Virus record (IMG/VR): IMGVR_UViG_3300045996_002799
Location: 1 to 46,613 of that record
DNA from: a virus
Length of the DNA: 46,613 nucleotides
Direction: 5' to 3' (one strand)
Shown: positions 36,156-43,939 of the stretch, in pieces
Layout: each line of letters starts with the position of its first letter
Numbering within the stretch: position 1 is the first letter of the stretch
Translations under genes and position numbers: made by a program
The notes under the pieces: model-generated
Told to the model about the DNA's origin: nothing
Database searches by the model: none
The model's input: the letters and a program-made list of their open reading frames with translations, nothing else

Positions 36156-36418
36156 TAGACCTTCGAGATCTCCCCACCCCTGACGTCGATGACCTGGATC
36201 TCAATCGCGTGGTTCCACGCGAAGACGGGGATGTTGATCCCAGCGTCGCGGAGCCCCTTGGCGAAGACCGCCTTGGCGTGATCCATTGCGACCTGATCTT
36301 GGCAGGGGAAGTGGTCGTTGCCGAGCTTGAGCAGCAGGAACTTCCCGTCGCCCTTGACTTCAGCCAGCCCCACGCCGAGGTCGTACTCGATGCCTTCGAT
36401 GATGATCTTCTGTGACAT
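36155..36418 (-). CDS. Unknown small protein, 87 aa
   Basis: No family is recognised. Begins MSQKIIIEGIEYDLGV, alternating strand and helix, no export signal. Sits between the 170-aa gene and dCMP deaminase in one tight operon (9-bp gap upstream, 1-bp overlap downstream). Confidence 0.65.
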   Translation of the reverse strand: MSQKIIIEGIEYDLGVGLAEVKGDGKFLLLKLGNDHFPCQDQVAMDHAKAVFAKGLRDAGINIPVFAWNHAIEIQVIDVRGGEISKV

Positions 36419-36427
36419 GGTGCTCCG

Positions 36428-36940
36428 TTAGGGGATGATGATGCCGCCGACCGCGCCGTCCGCCTTCGCGGTCTCGTTGCGGGTCACGTTGTCCTTGATC
36501 TTCTCGGCCTCCAGCCGCGCGGTGGCGCCGGAGACGGCGTCACGCTGCTGGGCCCTGGCCGCATCGATGTTGGCCTTGGCGATGAGTTCCATCAGGGTCT
36601 TGATCCGCGTGCTGTCCAGCGGATTGCTGAGGGGGCACACGACACGGGCGACCACCGGCTCCTGTTGCCCGTTCTCGTGGGTCTTGATGGCAGGGTAGAA
36701 GTAGGACGACACGCCCTGGAAAGCCTGCTGGATCGTTTCGAGGCCCAGCCGCACTGCGGTCTGGACGATGTGGTCGGGGATGCCGGAGGGCACCACGAAG
36801 GTCACCTGCTTGACGACGGGGGCGCCGTTTTCGTCCACGGGAATCCCCTGAACAACGGGCGGGTTCTCGACGGCCCCAGCTGGGTCGTCGTGCTTGACCT
36901 CGTCGGTGACGAGCGTTCCTTGTTCGGTGTCGAGGTTCAT
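36428..36940 (-). CDS. Unknown protein, 170 aa
   Basis: No family is recognised. Start at 36940 (MNLDTEQGTL) has GAAAGG five bases upstream; an earlier methionine in the same frame overlaps the previous gene. N-terminal third is acidic and Pro-rich; the middle has an amphipathic helix (IPDHIVQTAVRLGLETIQQAF), and the end is Ala/Lys/Glu-rich helix that could coil. Confidence 0.65.
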   Translation of the reverse strand: MNLDTEQGTLVTDEVKHDDPAGAVENPPVVQGIPVDENGAPVVKQVTFVVPSGIPDHIVQTAVRLGLETIQQAFQGVSSYFYPAIKTHENGQQEPVVARVVCPLSNPLDSTRIKTLMELIAKANIDAARAQQRDAVSGATARLEAEKIKDNVTRNETAKADGAVGGIIIP

Positions 36941-36953
36941 GAAAGCCTTTCGG

Positions 36954-37286
36954 TTACCAGGCAAAGAACCGGACGCAGAAGGCGCGGCCGAGGAGTTCTT
37001 CGCGTTCACAGGACAATGCTTGGGAGGCGGCGTCAAGGATCTGGGAGACGTCGTCGGGAACTGGGTCGCCCGGCTTCTCGATGGCCAGTGCGGAGGCGAA
37101 GGACTCCACCATCACGCGGGGCGAGATGCCCTGCTGCTGGATCTCCATGGTGGGGGCCCGGTTGCAGGAGATGATGTCGCAGAGTTCGGCCAGAACTAGC
37201 CGATCCGTCTCACGCTCCGCGAGCATGATGATGGTCTCACAGGGCGGGTCGGTCTTCGGGGCGTTGGGCCATTGCCAGGTCTTCAT
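36954..37286 (-). CDS. Unknown protein, 110 aa
   Basis: No family is recognised. Start at 37286 has AAGGAG seven bases upstream. Five Cys (near residues 16, 36, 41, 93 and 104) are spread through an otherwise helical, soluble sequence. Separated from the lipoprotein gene upstream by 98 bp that contain a hairpin. Confidence 0.65.
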   Translation of the reverse strand: MKTWQWPNAPKTDPPCETIIMLAERETDRLVLAELCDIISCNRAPTMEIQQQGISPRVMVESFASALAIEKPGDPVPDDVSQILDAASQALSCEREELLGRAFCVRFFAW

Positions 37287-37331
37287 CTCGCTGCTCCTTG
37301 GTTGCCGCGTTTACGTCTGCGGCCCTGCAAT

Positions 37332-37363
37332 CCGGTCCACACCTTGACGAGGGGTGTGGCCGG
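37332..37363 (-). repeat. Hairpin between lipoprotein and 110-aa gene
   Basis: Inverted repeat CCGG-CCACACC / GGTGTGG-CCGG with one bulged base and a 9-nt loop, in the 98-bp gap 37287-37384. No T-run on either side, so attenuation or RNA processing is possible but not shown. Nothing else is seen in this gap. Confidence 0.4.
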
Positions 37364-37384
37364 GTAGTGAGGAAGGGACGTTTG

Positions 37385-37843
37385 TTACTCGGGCCAGGGC
37401 GAGGTGGCCTCGATGGTGCCGTAGGCGGCGGCGACGATGAATGACCTCTGCTCGTCGGTTAGCGGCACATCCAGCTTCAAGTCGTCACCGACGGCGGGGA
37501 GGCCGAGCCGGACGCGGAGTTCGGTGAGGAGGAGGTGCATGGCGATCAGCTGGCGTGACGACAGTCCCAGCCCCTGCAACTGCTTCACGACCTGGTCAGT
37601 GAGGCCGCGAACAGTGATCGCCTCGATCTTGGTGACCCTGATTACCTCCGTGGCGACGGCACGGATGCCACGGGCCAGTTGGTGGGCGGCGTCGTCACTG
37701 GGGCTGGCGACGAGGGCGAGGCGGGTGGTTGTGGCGGCCGTGAGTTGGACGTCCTGTTCGCTGGTCAGGGGAGCGGTGGCGGACGAGCAGCCGACGGTGG
37801 ACACGAGGACGAGCGAGGCGATGAGGGCGGCGATCAGCTTCAT
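37385..37843 (-). CDS. Probable lipoprotein, 152 aa
   Basis: Start at 37843 (MKLIAALIASLVLVSTVGCSS) has AAGGAG five bases upstream. The N-terminus is a short signal peptide followed by a lipobox-like TVGC with Cys at residue 19; Thr at -3 is less usual than Leu. The mature part is helical with no recognised domain. First gene of the leftward region and the first product of the promoter motif at 37881-37910, so probably expressed early and placed in the host envelope. Candidate roles are host-surface change or exclusion (inference). Confidence 0.78.
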   Translation of the reverse strand: MKLIAALIASLVLVSTVGCSSATAPLTSEQDVQLTAATTTRLALVASPSDDAAHQLARGIRAVATEVIRVTKIEAITVRGLTDQVVKQLQGLGLSSRQLIAMHLLLTELRVRLGLPAVGDDLKLDVPLTDEQRSFIVAAAYGTIEATSPWPE

Positions 37844-37865
37844 GGATTCTCCTTGGGGGAACGAA

Positions 37866-37877
37866 GGTCGTACGACC
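37866..37877. repeat. 12-bp perfect palindrome, candidate operator
   Basis: GGTCGTACGACC, lying 4-15 bp after the -10-like box at 37881 and 23 bp before the lipoprotein ATG, about where transcription would begin. The position suits a repressor site. Its half-site ACGACC(C) recurs in the repeat before the sigma-like gene. Confidence 0.45.
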
Positions 37878-37880
37878 CAG

Positions 37881-37910
37881 TTCATCGGCCACTTGTCGCC
37901 GCGTGCCCAA
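37881..37910 (-). promoter_or_regulatory. Repeated promoter-like motif, copy 4 (leftward operon)
   Basis: Leftward TTGGGCA (37904-37910), 17 bases, GATGAA (37881-37886) in the context GGCCGATGAACTGG. About 38 bp before the first leftward ATG, with a good ribosome site in between: a normal promoter geometry. Confidence 0.65.
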
Positions 37911-38099
37911 CCCAGTTAAAATAAATTCTTCAAATCGGTTCAGTTGCCCATTGACACGGACGCGACAGTAACCGACCCAGAAACTGAAACAAGGGGTGAC
38001 TCCAAAATTCCGCAGAGGATAATCACCTATCCACATCGCCCTCGTGTGGTTCCCTAGTGGTGCCACTATTAGGATCTTGCGACACCCCCAAACAGTATC

Positions 38100-38257
38100 T
38101 AAGGAACGCGCACGCACCCGCGTGTGCTCGCACCCGTGCGCGCCCAACTAATCTCTTTCTAGATCAATACTAGCTACATGTATTTCAATATAAGTATTTC
38201 TAGAGAGATGGGCCCCCGAAGGGGGCCCAAGACGCGCGCGGGTGCGCGTGTTCCTTA
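38100..38257. repeat. Nested inverted repeats around an AT-rich core
   Basis: Outer arms begin TAAGGAAC at 38100 and end GTTCCTTA at 38257, each continuing into alternating GC/GT and an ACCCGCG or CGCGGGT block. Inner arms ATCTCT-TT-CTAGA-TC-AATACT (38151-38171) and AGTATTTCTAGAGAGAT (38193-38209) pair except for four extra bases. The central loop is AT-rich. The arms could form a large cruciform. Confidence 0.7.
38210..38228. repeat. Perfect GC hairpin
   Basis: 8-bp perfect stem GGGCCCCC / GGGGGCCC with a GAA loop, directly beside the AT-rich core. No T-run follows, so it is not a normal terminator. It may act as a single-strand origin, a protein site or a transcription block. Confidence 0.7.
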
Positions 38258-38305
38258 TTAAGCGCTCCACGACCAATGAACGGCGCAAGAATTTTCGAGA
38301 ACGTT

Positions 38306-38335
38306 TTGGGCACTGAGCCGATTTTGTCCGAGCAA
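38306..38335 (+). promoter_or_regulatory. Repeated promoter-like motif, copy 5 (rightward operon)
   Basis: Rightward TTGGGCA (38306-38312), 17 bases, GAGCAA (38330-38335) followed by TGGGG. Same spacing as the four leftward copies. About 75 bp before the ATG at 38410. Confidence 0.6.
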
Positions 38336-38409
38336 TGGGGGAGACGAGTGTCAGTTCGCTGAGATGGCGAAGGCACTGCAAGACGTTCGTAAATTCCTGA
38401 GGCAGGGAC

Positions 38410-39378
38410 ATGAGCGAAAACCTAACCACCACGTCAGAGCCCACCGATCAGCAGGTCAAGCAACTCGCCATCTGGCTCTCCCTCGATTCCCACCTCGAAC
38501 AGGGTCAGCGCAAGCTCAGTTCCACTGCGAAGGAACTGTTCCGCTTCGCGGTCTTCATGGGGCCCTCAGGCCTCTGGCCCCAGCCTGGCTTCGTGATCGC
38601 CGCCGTCGGCGGCAAGACCGCTGACGCCGTGATCAAGGCGCAGAAGCAACTCCAGGCTGCGGGGCTGGTTCAGTTCTCTCCCGACCCCTCGAACCCCGAG
38701 TTGTACGCCGTCATGCTGCGCGAGTCTGATCGGGACGCGCAACTCCGGGCCATGGTCGCCCTCAAGCGGAGCGAGGCCGCACAGCAATCCATCGCGGCCG
38801 AGCCCAAGAAGTCACCGCACGCGAGCAAGGTCACCAGCGAGATGATTCCCTGGTTCGTGGCTTCGCCCGAGAACATGGACGTCTACCTCCGCTTCGGCGC
38901 CCCCGGCTACGGCAAGACCGTCGCGCAGTGCGAGGCCGAGGGGCTGCGGTCGTCGGCCACGGATTGGCTGGCCTTCGGCCCCGAGAACCCCAAGCTCCCG
39001 TACAGCGATCGGTGGACCGGCGCCTCGTTCATGGGCTACTTCTGGCAGGGCGCCATGCGGTGGAGGGCCCAGAACAACGTGCCCCTCACGATGCCCGCCT
39101 TCGGCAGGTTCGCTGGCGCCGTCAAGTCCCTGATCGAGACCTCCGGCCCAGCGCAGGCCTACTCGATGATCTTCACCATCATCCACCACTTCGACCTGAT
39201 CCGGTTCTACACGGGCAACATTGGCCAGGGCCTGATCATGGACGAGGGAACACTGGCCCACGGGCTGGTCAAGCAGAACGCCCTCCAGATCGCCATGAAC
39301 GGCTCTGGTGAGGGGGGTCGGGAGTGGCTCCAAGAAGCCTACGCCCGCATGGATTCCGCCACGCAGTTCAACGGATAA
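38410..39378 (+). CDS. Winged-helix-like protein next to candidate origin, 322 aa
   Basis: First gene of the replication operon. The N-terminal 100 residues look like a winged helix (STAKELFRFAVFM ... IAAVGGKTADAVIKAQKQLQAAGLVQF). The rest is helical and aromatic with no recognised domain. It could be an initiator, helicase loader or regulator; position beside the inverted repeats and upstream of recA favours a replication role (inference). Start at 38410 has AGGCAGGG just upstream. Confidence 0.65.
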   Translation: MSENLTTTSEPTDQQVKQLAIWLSLDSHLEQGQRKLSSTAKELFRFAVFMGPSGLWPQPGFVIAAVGGKTADAVIKAQKQLQAAGLVQFSPDPSNPELYAVMLRESDRDAQLRAMVALKRSEAAQQSIAAEPKKSPHASKVTSEMIPWFVASPENMDVYLRFGAPGYGKTVAQCEAEGLRSSATDWLAFGPENPKLPYSDRWTGASFMGYFWQGAMRWRAQNNVPLTMPAFGRFAGAVKSLIETSGPAQAYSMIFTIIHHFDLIRFYTGNIGQGLIMDEGTLAHGLVKQNALQIAMNGSGEGGREWLQEAYARMDSATQFNG

Positions 39379-39398
39379 ACCACCAACGGAGCAACGAC

Positions 39399-40673
39399 AT
39401 GGCCAAGAAGGAAACCAAGGCGAAGAAGGGCAAGAAGGGCGAGGCAGCGGCGTCAGACTCGGTCGAGGAGCAGCGGCTCGCCCTCGTGCTCAAGTCCCTT
39501 GAGGGCAAGTTCGGCAGCGGCATCCTCCAGACCATCGAGGGTGGCGTGCCCAGCATGCCCCGCTTCGAGACGCAGTTGCCCTCGGGCTCGATCGGCCTCG
39601 ACCAGGCCCTCGGCATCTACCGCCGCGCGGAGACCGGCCACTGGCTCTCCGGGTACGCCCCCGGCCGCATCGTCGAGATCTTCGGCAACGAGGGCTCGGG
39701 TAAGAGCACCATGTGCCTCCAGCTGGTGGCCAACGCCCAAGCCAAGGGCATCCGGTGTGCGTACCTCGACATGGAGCACTCCATCGACACGAGCTACGCT
39801 CAGGCCCTCGGCGTCCAACTCGACAAGCTGCAATTCTCCCAGCCCTCCTCGGGTCAGCAGTGCCTCGACATCGCGGCCACCCTGCTCAAGAGCGGACTGT
39901 TCGGCCTGATCGTCATCGACTCGGCCGCCGCCCTCGTGCCCGACTCCGAACTGGAGGGCGAGACCGGCGAGTCCACCATCGGCGCCCAGGCCCGTCTGAT
40001 CTCCACGTCCCTTCGCCAGATGAACGGGACGCTCGGCAAGTGCCTGCTGGTCTTCACCAACCAGCTGCGCAGCACCATCGGCCCCGGCTCCGGCAAGACC
40101 ACGCCGGGCGGGCGGGCCCTGAAGTTCTACGCCTCCACCCGCATCGAGATCTACCACCTGGGCAAGCTCAAGTCCGGCGATGACGTCTACGGCCAGGAGG
40201 TCGGCGCCACGGTGGTCAAGAACAAGAACGCACCCCCGTTCAAGAAGTGTAAGTTCGACCTCGTGTACGGCAAGGGTATCGACTTCGTGGCCGAACTGTT
40301 CGACCAGGCCGTCGCCCGCAAGCTGATCACCGCCAACAGTTCCTGGTACGGCTTCCCCGAAGACTTCCCCGTGGAAGTGTTTCGTAAACAGCCACTCGGC
40401 CAGGGCCGAGTGAGTTGCACCAACATCCTCCGCAGGCCCGAGAACGCCGCCCTCGCCTACTTCCTCTACGACCATGTGATGTCGGCCGGCCTCGCCGAGC
40501 GCGGTTACTACCCCGACGGCAACCCCATGCCCGAGATGGTTCAACAACTCAAAGACACCAAGCCACAACTTACCACGTTCGTCCCCTCCCCGAACCCCAT
40601 TGCCCCTCTGTCGGGTGACGAGGACGACGACTACGACCCCGCGAAAGAAGAAGACCCAGAACCCACAACTTAA
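39399..40673 (+). CDS. recA: RecA recombinase, 424 aa
   Basis: ATP-dependent strand-exchange protein. Walker A GNEGSGKST near residues 98-106; VIDSAAALVP, the EGETGESTIGAQARLIS block, the L2-side FTNQLRSTIG and the TTPGGRALKFYASTRIEI block all follow bacterial RecA order and are closer to RecA than to T4 UvsX. Longer than E. coli RecA (353 aa), with a basic N-terminus (MAKKETKAKKGKK) and an acidic C-terminal tail (DEDDDYD). Start at 39399 has GGAG eight bases upstream; an earlier in-frame methionine overlaps the previous gene. Partners in this genome likely include RecD2 and the RdgC-like protein. Confidence 0.95.
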   Translation: MAKKETKAKKGKKGEAAASDSVEEQRLALVLKSLEGKFGSGILQTIEGGVPSMPRFETQLPSGSIGLDQALGIYRRAETGHWLSGYAPGRIVEIFGNEGSGKSTMCLQLVANAQAKGIRCAYLDMEHSIDTSYAQALGVQLDKLQFSQPSSGQQCLDIAATLLKSGLFGLIVIDSAAALVPDSELEGETGESTIGAQARLISTSLRQMNGTLGKCLLVFTNQLRSTIGPGSGKTTPGGRALKFYASTRIEIYHLGKLKSGDDVYGQEVGATVVKNKNAPPFKKCKFDLVYGKGIDFVAELFDQAVARKLITANSSWYGFPEDFPVEVFRKQPLGQGRVSCTNILRRPENAALAYFLYDHVMSAGLAERGYYPDGNPMPEMVQQLKDTKPQLTTFVPSPNPIAPLSGDEDDDYDPAKEEDPEPTT

Positions 40674-40771
40674 CGGCTGACCGTCGGCCCGGCTCTGACT
40701 TTATTCGCTCGGCAACCGACCCTCTGACTCCAGCCACATTCACCCACTTTACTGCTTTTACTTTTATCACC

Positions 40772-42433
40772 ATGATCAGATACGGCACGACATGTTCGGG
40801 AATCGAGTCGCCCACGCAGGGATGGGAGATCCTTGGGTGGGAGCCCGTGTTCTTCTCGGAGATCGAGGAGTATGCGTCGGAGGTGCTGGCCCAGCGGTAC
40901 CCCGAGATCCCCAACCTAGGTGACATGACGGCCGAAGACTTCCTCGAACGGATCAACGCACTGGGCGGCGTTGACGTTTTCGCCGGAGGCACGCCGTGCC
41001 AGGGCTTCTCCCTCGCTGGCCTGCGTGGCTCCCTTTCCGACGACCGCTCCAACCTGTGCCTGCGGTTCGTCCAACTCGTGCACGGGATCAAGTCAGATGA
41101 AAAGCAAGGCGTCAAAATCGCAGTCTGGGAGAACGTCGCTGGGTGCCTGTCCACCGCCGACAACGCTTTCGGCTGCATGCTCGCTGGACTGGTGGGAGAA
41201 GAACGACCGCTCATTCCATGTGACAAGGACACCGCCGACCGAAAGCTCGTTAAGCGGTACTGGAGCCTCGACAAGAAAACCGGAGAGTGGCGTTGCCGCT
41301 GGCCCGACGCGGGTATGGTTATTGGACCCAAACGTTCCGCCGCCTGGCGGATCATCGACAGCCAAGGCGTCGTGCCCCAAAGACGAGAGCGCGTTTTTCT
41401 CGTCAGTTTCCGCACTGAAGACGGGATCAATCCCTCTGCCGTGCTTCACGAGCCCGAAGCCGACCCTCTCGCGTATCTTGCTGGACTCGGTGGACGATCG
41501 TTATTTCCTGTCCCCAAAGGCGTGCCAGGGGATTCTGAACAGGGCGAAGCGTCGCGGGAGACAGTTGCCGCCCTTACTGCAAACGGCGTTGGAGCGAGCG
41601 GCCCAGACGACAACCAGGCCCAAGCCGGCCACCTGATCGCCGACCGCAAGGGCTTCCGCATGGTGGCCTTCGGCGAGTACGCCGACGACGACACGGCCTC
41701 CACCATGAAGGCCCGCGACTACAAGGACGTCACCGACATCGTCGTGGCCCCAGTCGCGGTGGATGTGCGTCACGGCAAGATCGACGGCCAGACGACGCAG
41801 ACCCTCCAGTCCAAGAAGGACGGCGGGTACGCCCTGAACTCCCAGCCGCTGGTGCTCCAGCACAAGCCCATTGGGTTCGACTGCAAGGCTACCGCGTGTA
41901 CCCCGCACGAGGAACTCGCACCCACCATGCGGGCGATGGGCTTCGACGCCTCCCACGCCAACGGCGGCGGACAGCTGGCCATAGCAGTGGACGTCCGCAA
42001 CGGCCTGATCACCGGCGATCGCACGCCCCCACTCATGGCTGGCGCCGGGGATGGGCGGGGCATCAGCTACAACTGCGTCCCCCTCGCCGTCGTCGAGCGG
42101 ACGCGCAACGGGGAGAAGCAGGCCGAGTGGCAAGAGGACCTGTCCTACTGCCTCACCAACCCCGGTGACGGGAGCCGCAATGACTCCCGCACAGTGTGCA
42201 CCACGGACATGATCGTCCGAAGACTCACGCCCACGGAATGTGAGCGTTTGATGGGGTTTCCCGACGACTTCACCCAGATCCTCTGGAAGGGCAAGACGCT
42301 GGAGAACTGCCCCGACAACGGCCGCTACAAGTGCCTCGGGAACTCGATGGTGACCTGGGTGATGCACTGGGTGGGTGTCCGGATCGAGATGGTCCGCCGC
42401 TTCCACTGGAACCTCTGGAGGGCCGATGAGTAA
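40772..42433 (+). CDS. C5-cytosine DNA methyltransferase, 553 aa
   Basis: Phage Dcm-type enzyme. Motif I TTCSGIESPTQGWEILGWEP at residues 6-25; catalytic Cys75 in GGTPCQGFS; ENV at 119-121; QRRERVF near 200; final motifs RRLTPTECERLMGFP and RYKCLGNSM near 480-525. The long part between about 215 and 480 is target recognition region with loosely repeated AF-x-G/TL elements, as in multi-specific phage methylases. The 98 bp upstream are pyrimidine/AT-rich and no Shine-Dalgarno is visible. Codon use is less GC-biased at 41,080-41,600 than in neighbours, suggesting a mosaic gene. It probably guards phage DNA from host restriction; its stop overlaps the nuclease start. Confidence 0.93.
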   Translation: MIRYGTTCSGIESPTQGWEILGWEPVFFSEIEEYASEVLAQRYPEIPNLGDMTAEDFLERINALGGVDVFAGGTPCQGFSLAGLRGSLSDDRSNLCLRFVQLVHGIKSDEKQGVKIAVWENVAGCLSTADNAFGCMLAGLVGEERPLIPCDKDTADRKLVKRYWSLDKKTGEWRCRWPDAGMVIGPKRSAAWRIIDSQGVVPQRRERVFLVSFRTEDGINPSAVLHEPEADPLAYLAGLGGRSLFPVPKGVPGDSEQGEASRETVAALTANGVGASGPDDNQAQAGHLIADRKGFRMVAFGEYADDDTASTMKARDYKDVTDIVVAPVAVDVRHGKIDGQTTQTLQSKKDGGYALNSQPLVLQHKPIGFDCKATACTPHEELAPTMRAMGFDASHANGGGQLAIAVDVRNGLITGDRTPPLMAGAGDGRGISYNCVPLAVVERTRNGEKQAEWQEDLSYCLTNPGDGSRNDSRTVCTTDMIVRRLTPTECERLMGFPDDFTQILWKGKTLENCPDNGRYKCLGNSMVTWVMHWVGVRIEMVRRFHWNLWRADE

Positions 42434-42848
42434 GCACCGCACCACGAACCTGAACCAGTCCGGCCTGACCAACGCCTCGGCACTGCACCGCACGGTCTAC
42501 GCCCTCGTCCGCAAGATCTTCCCGCACTACACGCTGCTGGAGAACAAGCCCATCAAGGTGAGCCTCTCCGGCCGAGACCAGACGCTGTACGTGGACATCG
42601 TCATCAAGGAACTGAACGTCGCGATCGAGTGCCACGGTCGCCAGCACTTCGACTTCGTGGGTCACTTCCACGGCACGCGGAGCAAGTTCTCCCAGGCCGT
42701 CGAGCGAGACCAGGCCAAGGCACTGGCCCTGCACCACGCCGGCTACGCCTACGTGATGGTGCCCCACACGCAGCAGGACTCACTGAACGAGTCCGACCTA
42801 ATGAGCATGATCTTTGAAGCCCTTCAGAACAAGGACCGCCTCCTATGA
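42426..42848 (+). CDS. PD-(D/E)XK / Vsr-like endonuclease, 140 aa
   Basis: Start at 42426 (MSKHRTTNL) overlaps the methyltransferase end by 8 bp. The core YVDIVIKELNVAIECHGRQH carries the Asp ... Glu-x5-His pattern of small single-domain nucleases related to Vsr and EDxHD homing enzymes; a downstream 'ERDQAKALALHHAGYAYVMVP' matches the next helix and strand of that fold. The overlap mirrors the dcm-vsr arrangement of enteric bacteria, so mismatch repair at methylated sites is one option; a restriction or homing nuclease is another. Stop overlaps the next start by 4 bp. Confidence 0.75.
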   Translation: MSKHRTTNLNQSGLTNASALHRTVYALVRKIFPHYTLLENKPIKVSLSGRDQTLYVDIVIKELNVAIECHGRQHFDFVGHFHGTRSKFSQAVERDQAKALALHHAGYAYVMVPHTQQDSLNESDLMSMIFEALQNKDRLL

Positions 42849-43921
42849 GCATTGACCACACCGAAATCGACCGCATGGTCGCCCTGATGGGCGGCGGCAA
42901 CATTAAGCCCGCTCCGTCCGCAGCCCCCGCGACTCCGGCTCTGATCCCGCAGACGGCACCACCTGTGGCACAGACACAGAACATCAACAATCTCCCCGTC
43001 GGCGAGCCCGAAGGCGACGAGGACTACCTGTCAGTCGTCGAGGACGGCGGCGTTGGCGATCAGGGCCAGACCTACACCAACAGCGCGCCCGTGAACATCG
43101 CCCTGCCCTTGCCCATCGAGCGGTCAAGCGACGGCGGGCCGTTGGGGCAACAGGCCAAGGCCCCCGTGTTCCAGGCCCCGCAGAACACCGTCACTGCTCC
43201 TGCACCCGCCCCCACTGGCACCTTCACGCCACCGGCCACGAACTTCATGGCCGCCATGGCTCCCGCGCAGCCCATGGCCCAGCCCATGCCTCCGAAGCCC
43301 AGCCCCAAGCCATCGGCCCCCGCCACTGCACCCCAGCCCCAGCCCCAGTCGGCGCCGCCGCCCCAGAGCGTCGCCCCCAAGCCGACCAGCGACAACGGCG
43401 ACATGGCCATGTGGCAGCAGATCCAGGCCGAGGTTACGAGGATGAAGCACCTCCTCGGCATCTGTGCCATCGAGTCGCCTGAGAAGGCCGACAAGAGCAA
43501 CATCGTCCATGAGGCGATCTACTTCATGCGGCACAATCCGCAGGAACTCGTCCAGAAGTCCCCCGAGCAGCTGAACATCTACGAGGCCGCCCTGTCCGCC
43601 CACCAGGTCTACGTCCAGACGGTGGAGAACGAGTGGAAGATGAAGTTCACCTACATCTCCCGCGAGCGTGACCGTGCGCTGCGTGCCCGTCGCGGCAACT
43701 ACAAGGGCGACACCGAGAAGGCCCGCGAGGACGCGGCCATCATCAGCGACCCATCCCTCAAGAAGATCCACTTCTACTTCCTCATGGCGCAGGCGATCTC
43801 CACCCTGCTGGACAGCCTCGGCGAGCGGTTCGCCCAGCTGGAGGACGGACTGAAGCGGACGATCTCGATGCGTCAGGACGAGATGCGGCGGACGGCGATG
43901 CAGGCGAAGTACCAGGCCTAA
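42845..43921 (+). CDS. Proline/alanine-rich protein upstream of DnaB, 358 aa
   Basis: No family is recognised. Residues 1-25 begin with a short helix, then about 160 residues of Pro/Ala/Gln/Met-rich, low-complexity linker, then from about 185 a helical, charged domain (MWQQIQAEVTRMKHLLG ... ERFAQLEDGLKRTISMRQDEMRRT) likely to coil. ATGA overlap with the nuclease gene. Between methylase/nuclease and DnaB it could be a replisome linker or helicase-associated factor, but no motif proves this. Confidence 0.7.
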   Translation: MSIDHTEIDRMVALMGGGNIKPAPSAAPATPALIPQTAPPVAQTQNINNLPVGEPEGDEDYLSVVEDGGVGDQGQTYTNSAPVNIALPLPIERSSDGGPLGQQAKAPVFQAPQNTVTAPAPAPTGTFTPPATNFMAAMAPAQPMAQPMPPKPSPKPSAPATAPQPQPQSAPPPQSVAPKPTSDNGDMAMWQQIQAEVTRMKHLLGICAIESPEKADKSNIVHEAIYFMRHNPQELVQKSPEQLNIYEAALSAHQVYVQTVENEWKMKFTYISRERDRALRARRGNYKGDTEKAREDAAIISDPSLKKIHFYFLMAQAISTLLDSLGERFAQLEDGLKRTISMRQDEMRRTAMQAKYQA

Positions 43922-43939
43922 GCGGCTCGGCGGGACGAA

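Larger units (their letters stand above)
37911..38305. other. Divergent intergenic region, candidate replication origin
   Basis: The longest non-coding stretch of the window, between the leftward and rightward operons and next to the recA, dnaB and primase genes. It contains an AT-rich core (38148-38209), nested inverted repeats around it (38100-38257), a perfect GC palindrome (38210-38228), a near-palindrome TAGTGG-TG-CCACTA (38055-38068) and one DnaA-box-like 9-mer, CTATCCACA (38027-38035, one mismatch from TTATCCACA). This set suits an origin, but could also be a regulatory region only. No credible gene is seen here. Confidence 0.5.

Noticed and set aside
37332-37363. Terminator after the 152-aa lipoprotein gene
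   Set aside because: The hairpin is good but no T-run follows on either strand, so it is listed only as a repeat.
37695-38444. Open minus-strand frames across the divergent region (150 and 98 codons)
   Set aside because: They cross the promoter motifs and inverted repeats, have no ribosome sites, and show no protein-like composition.
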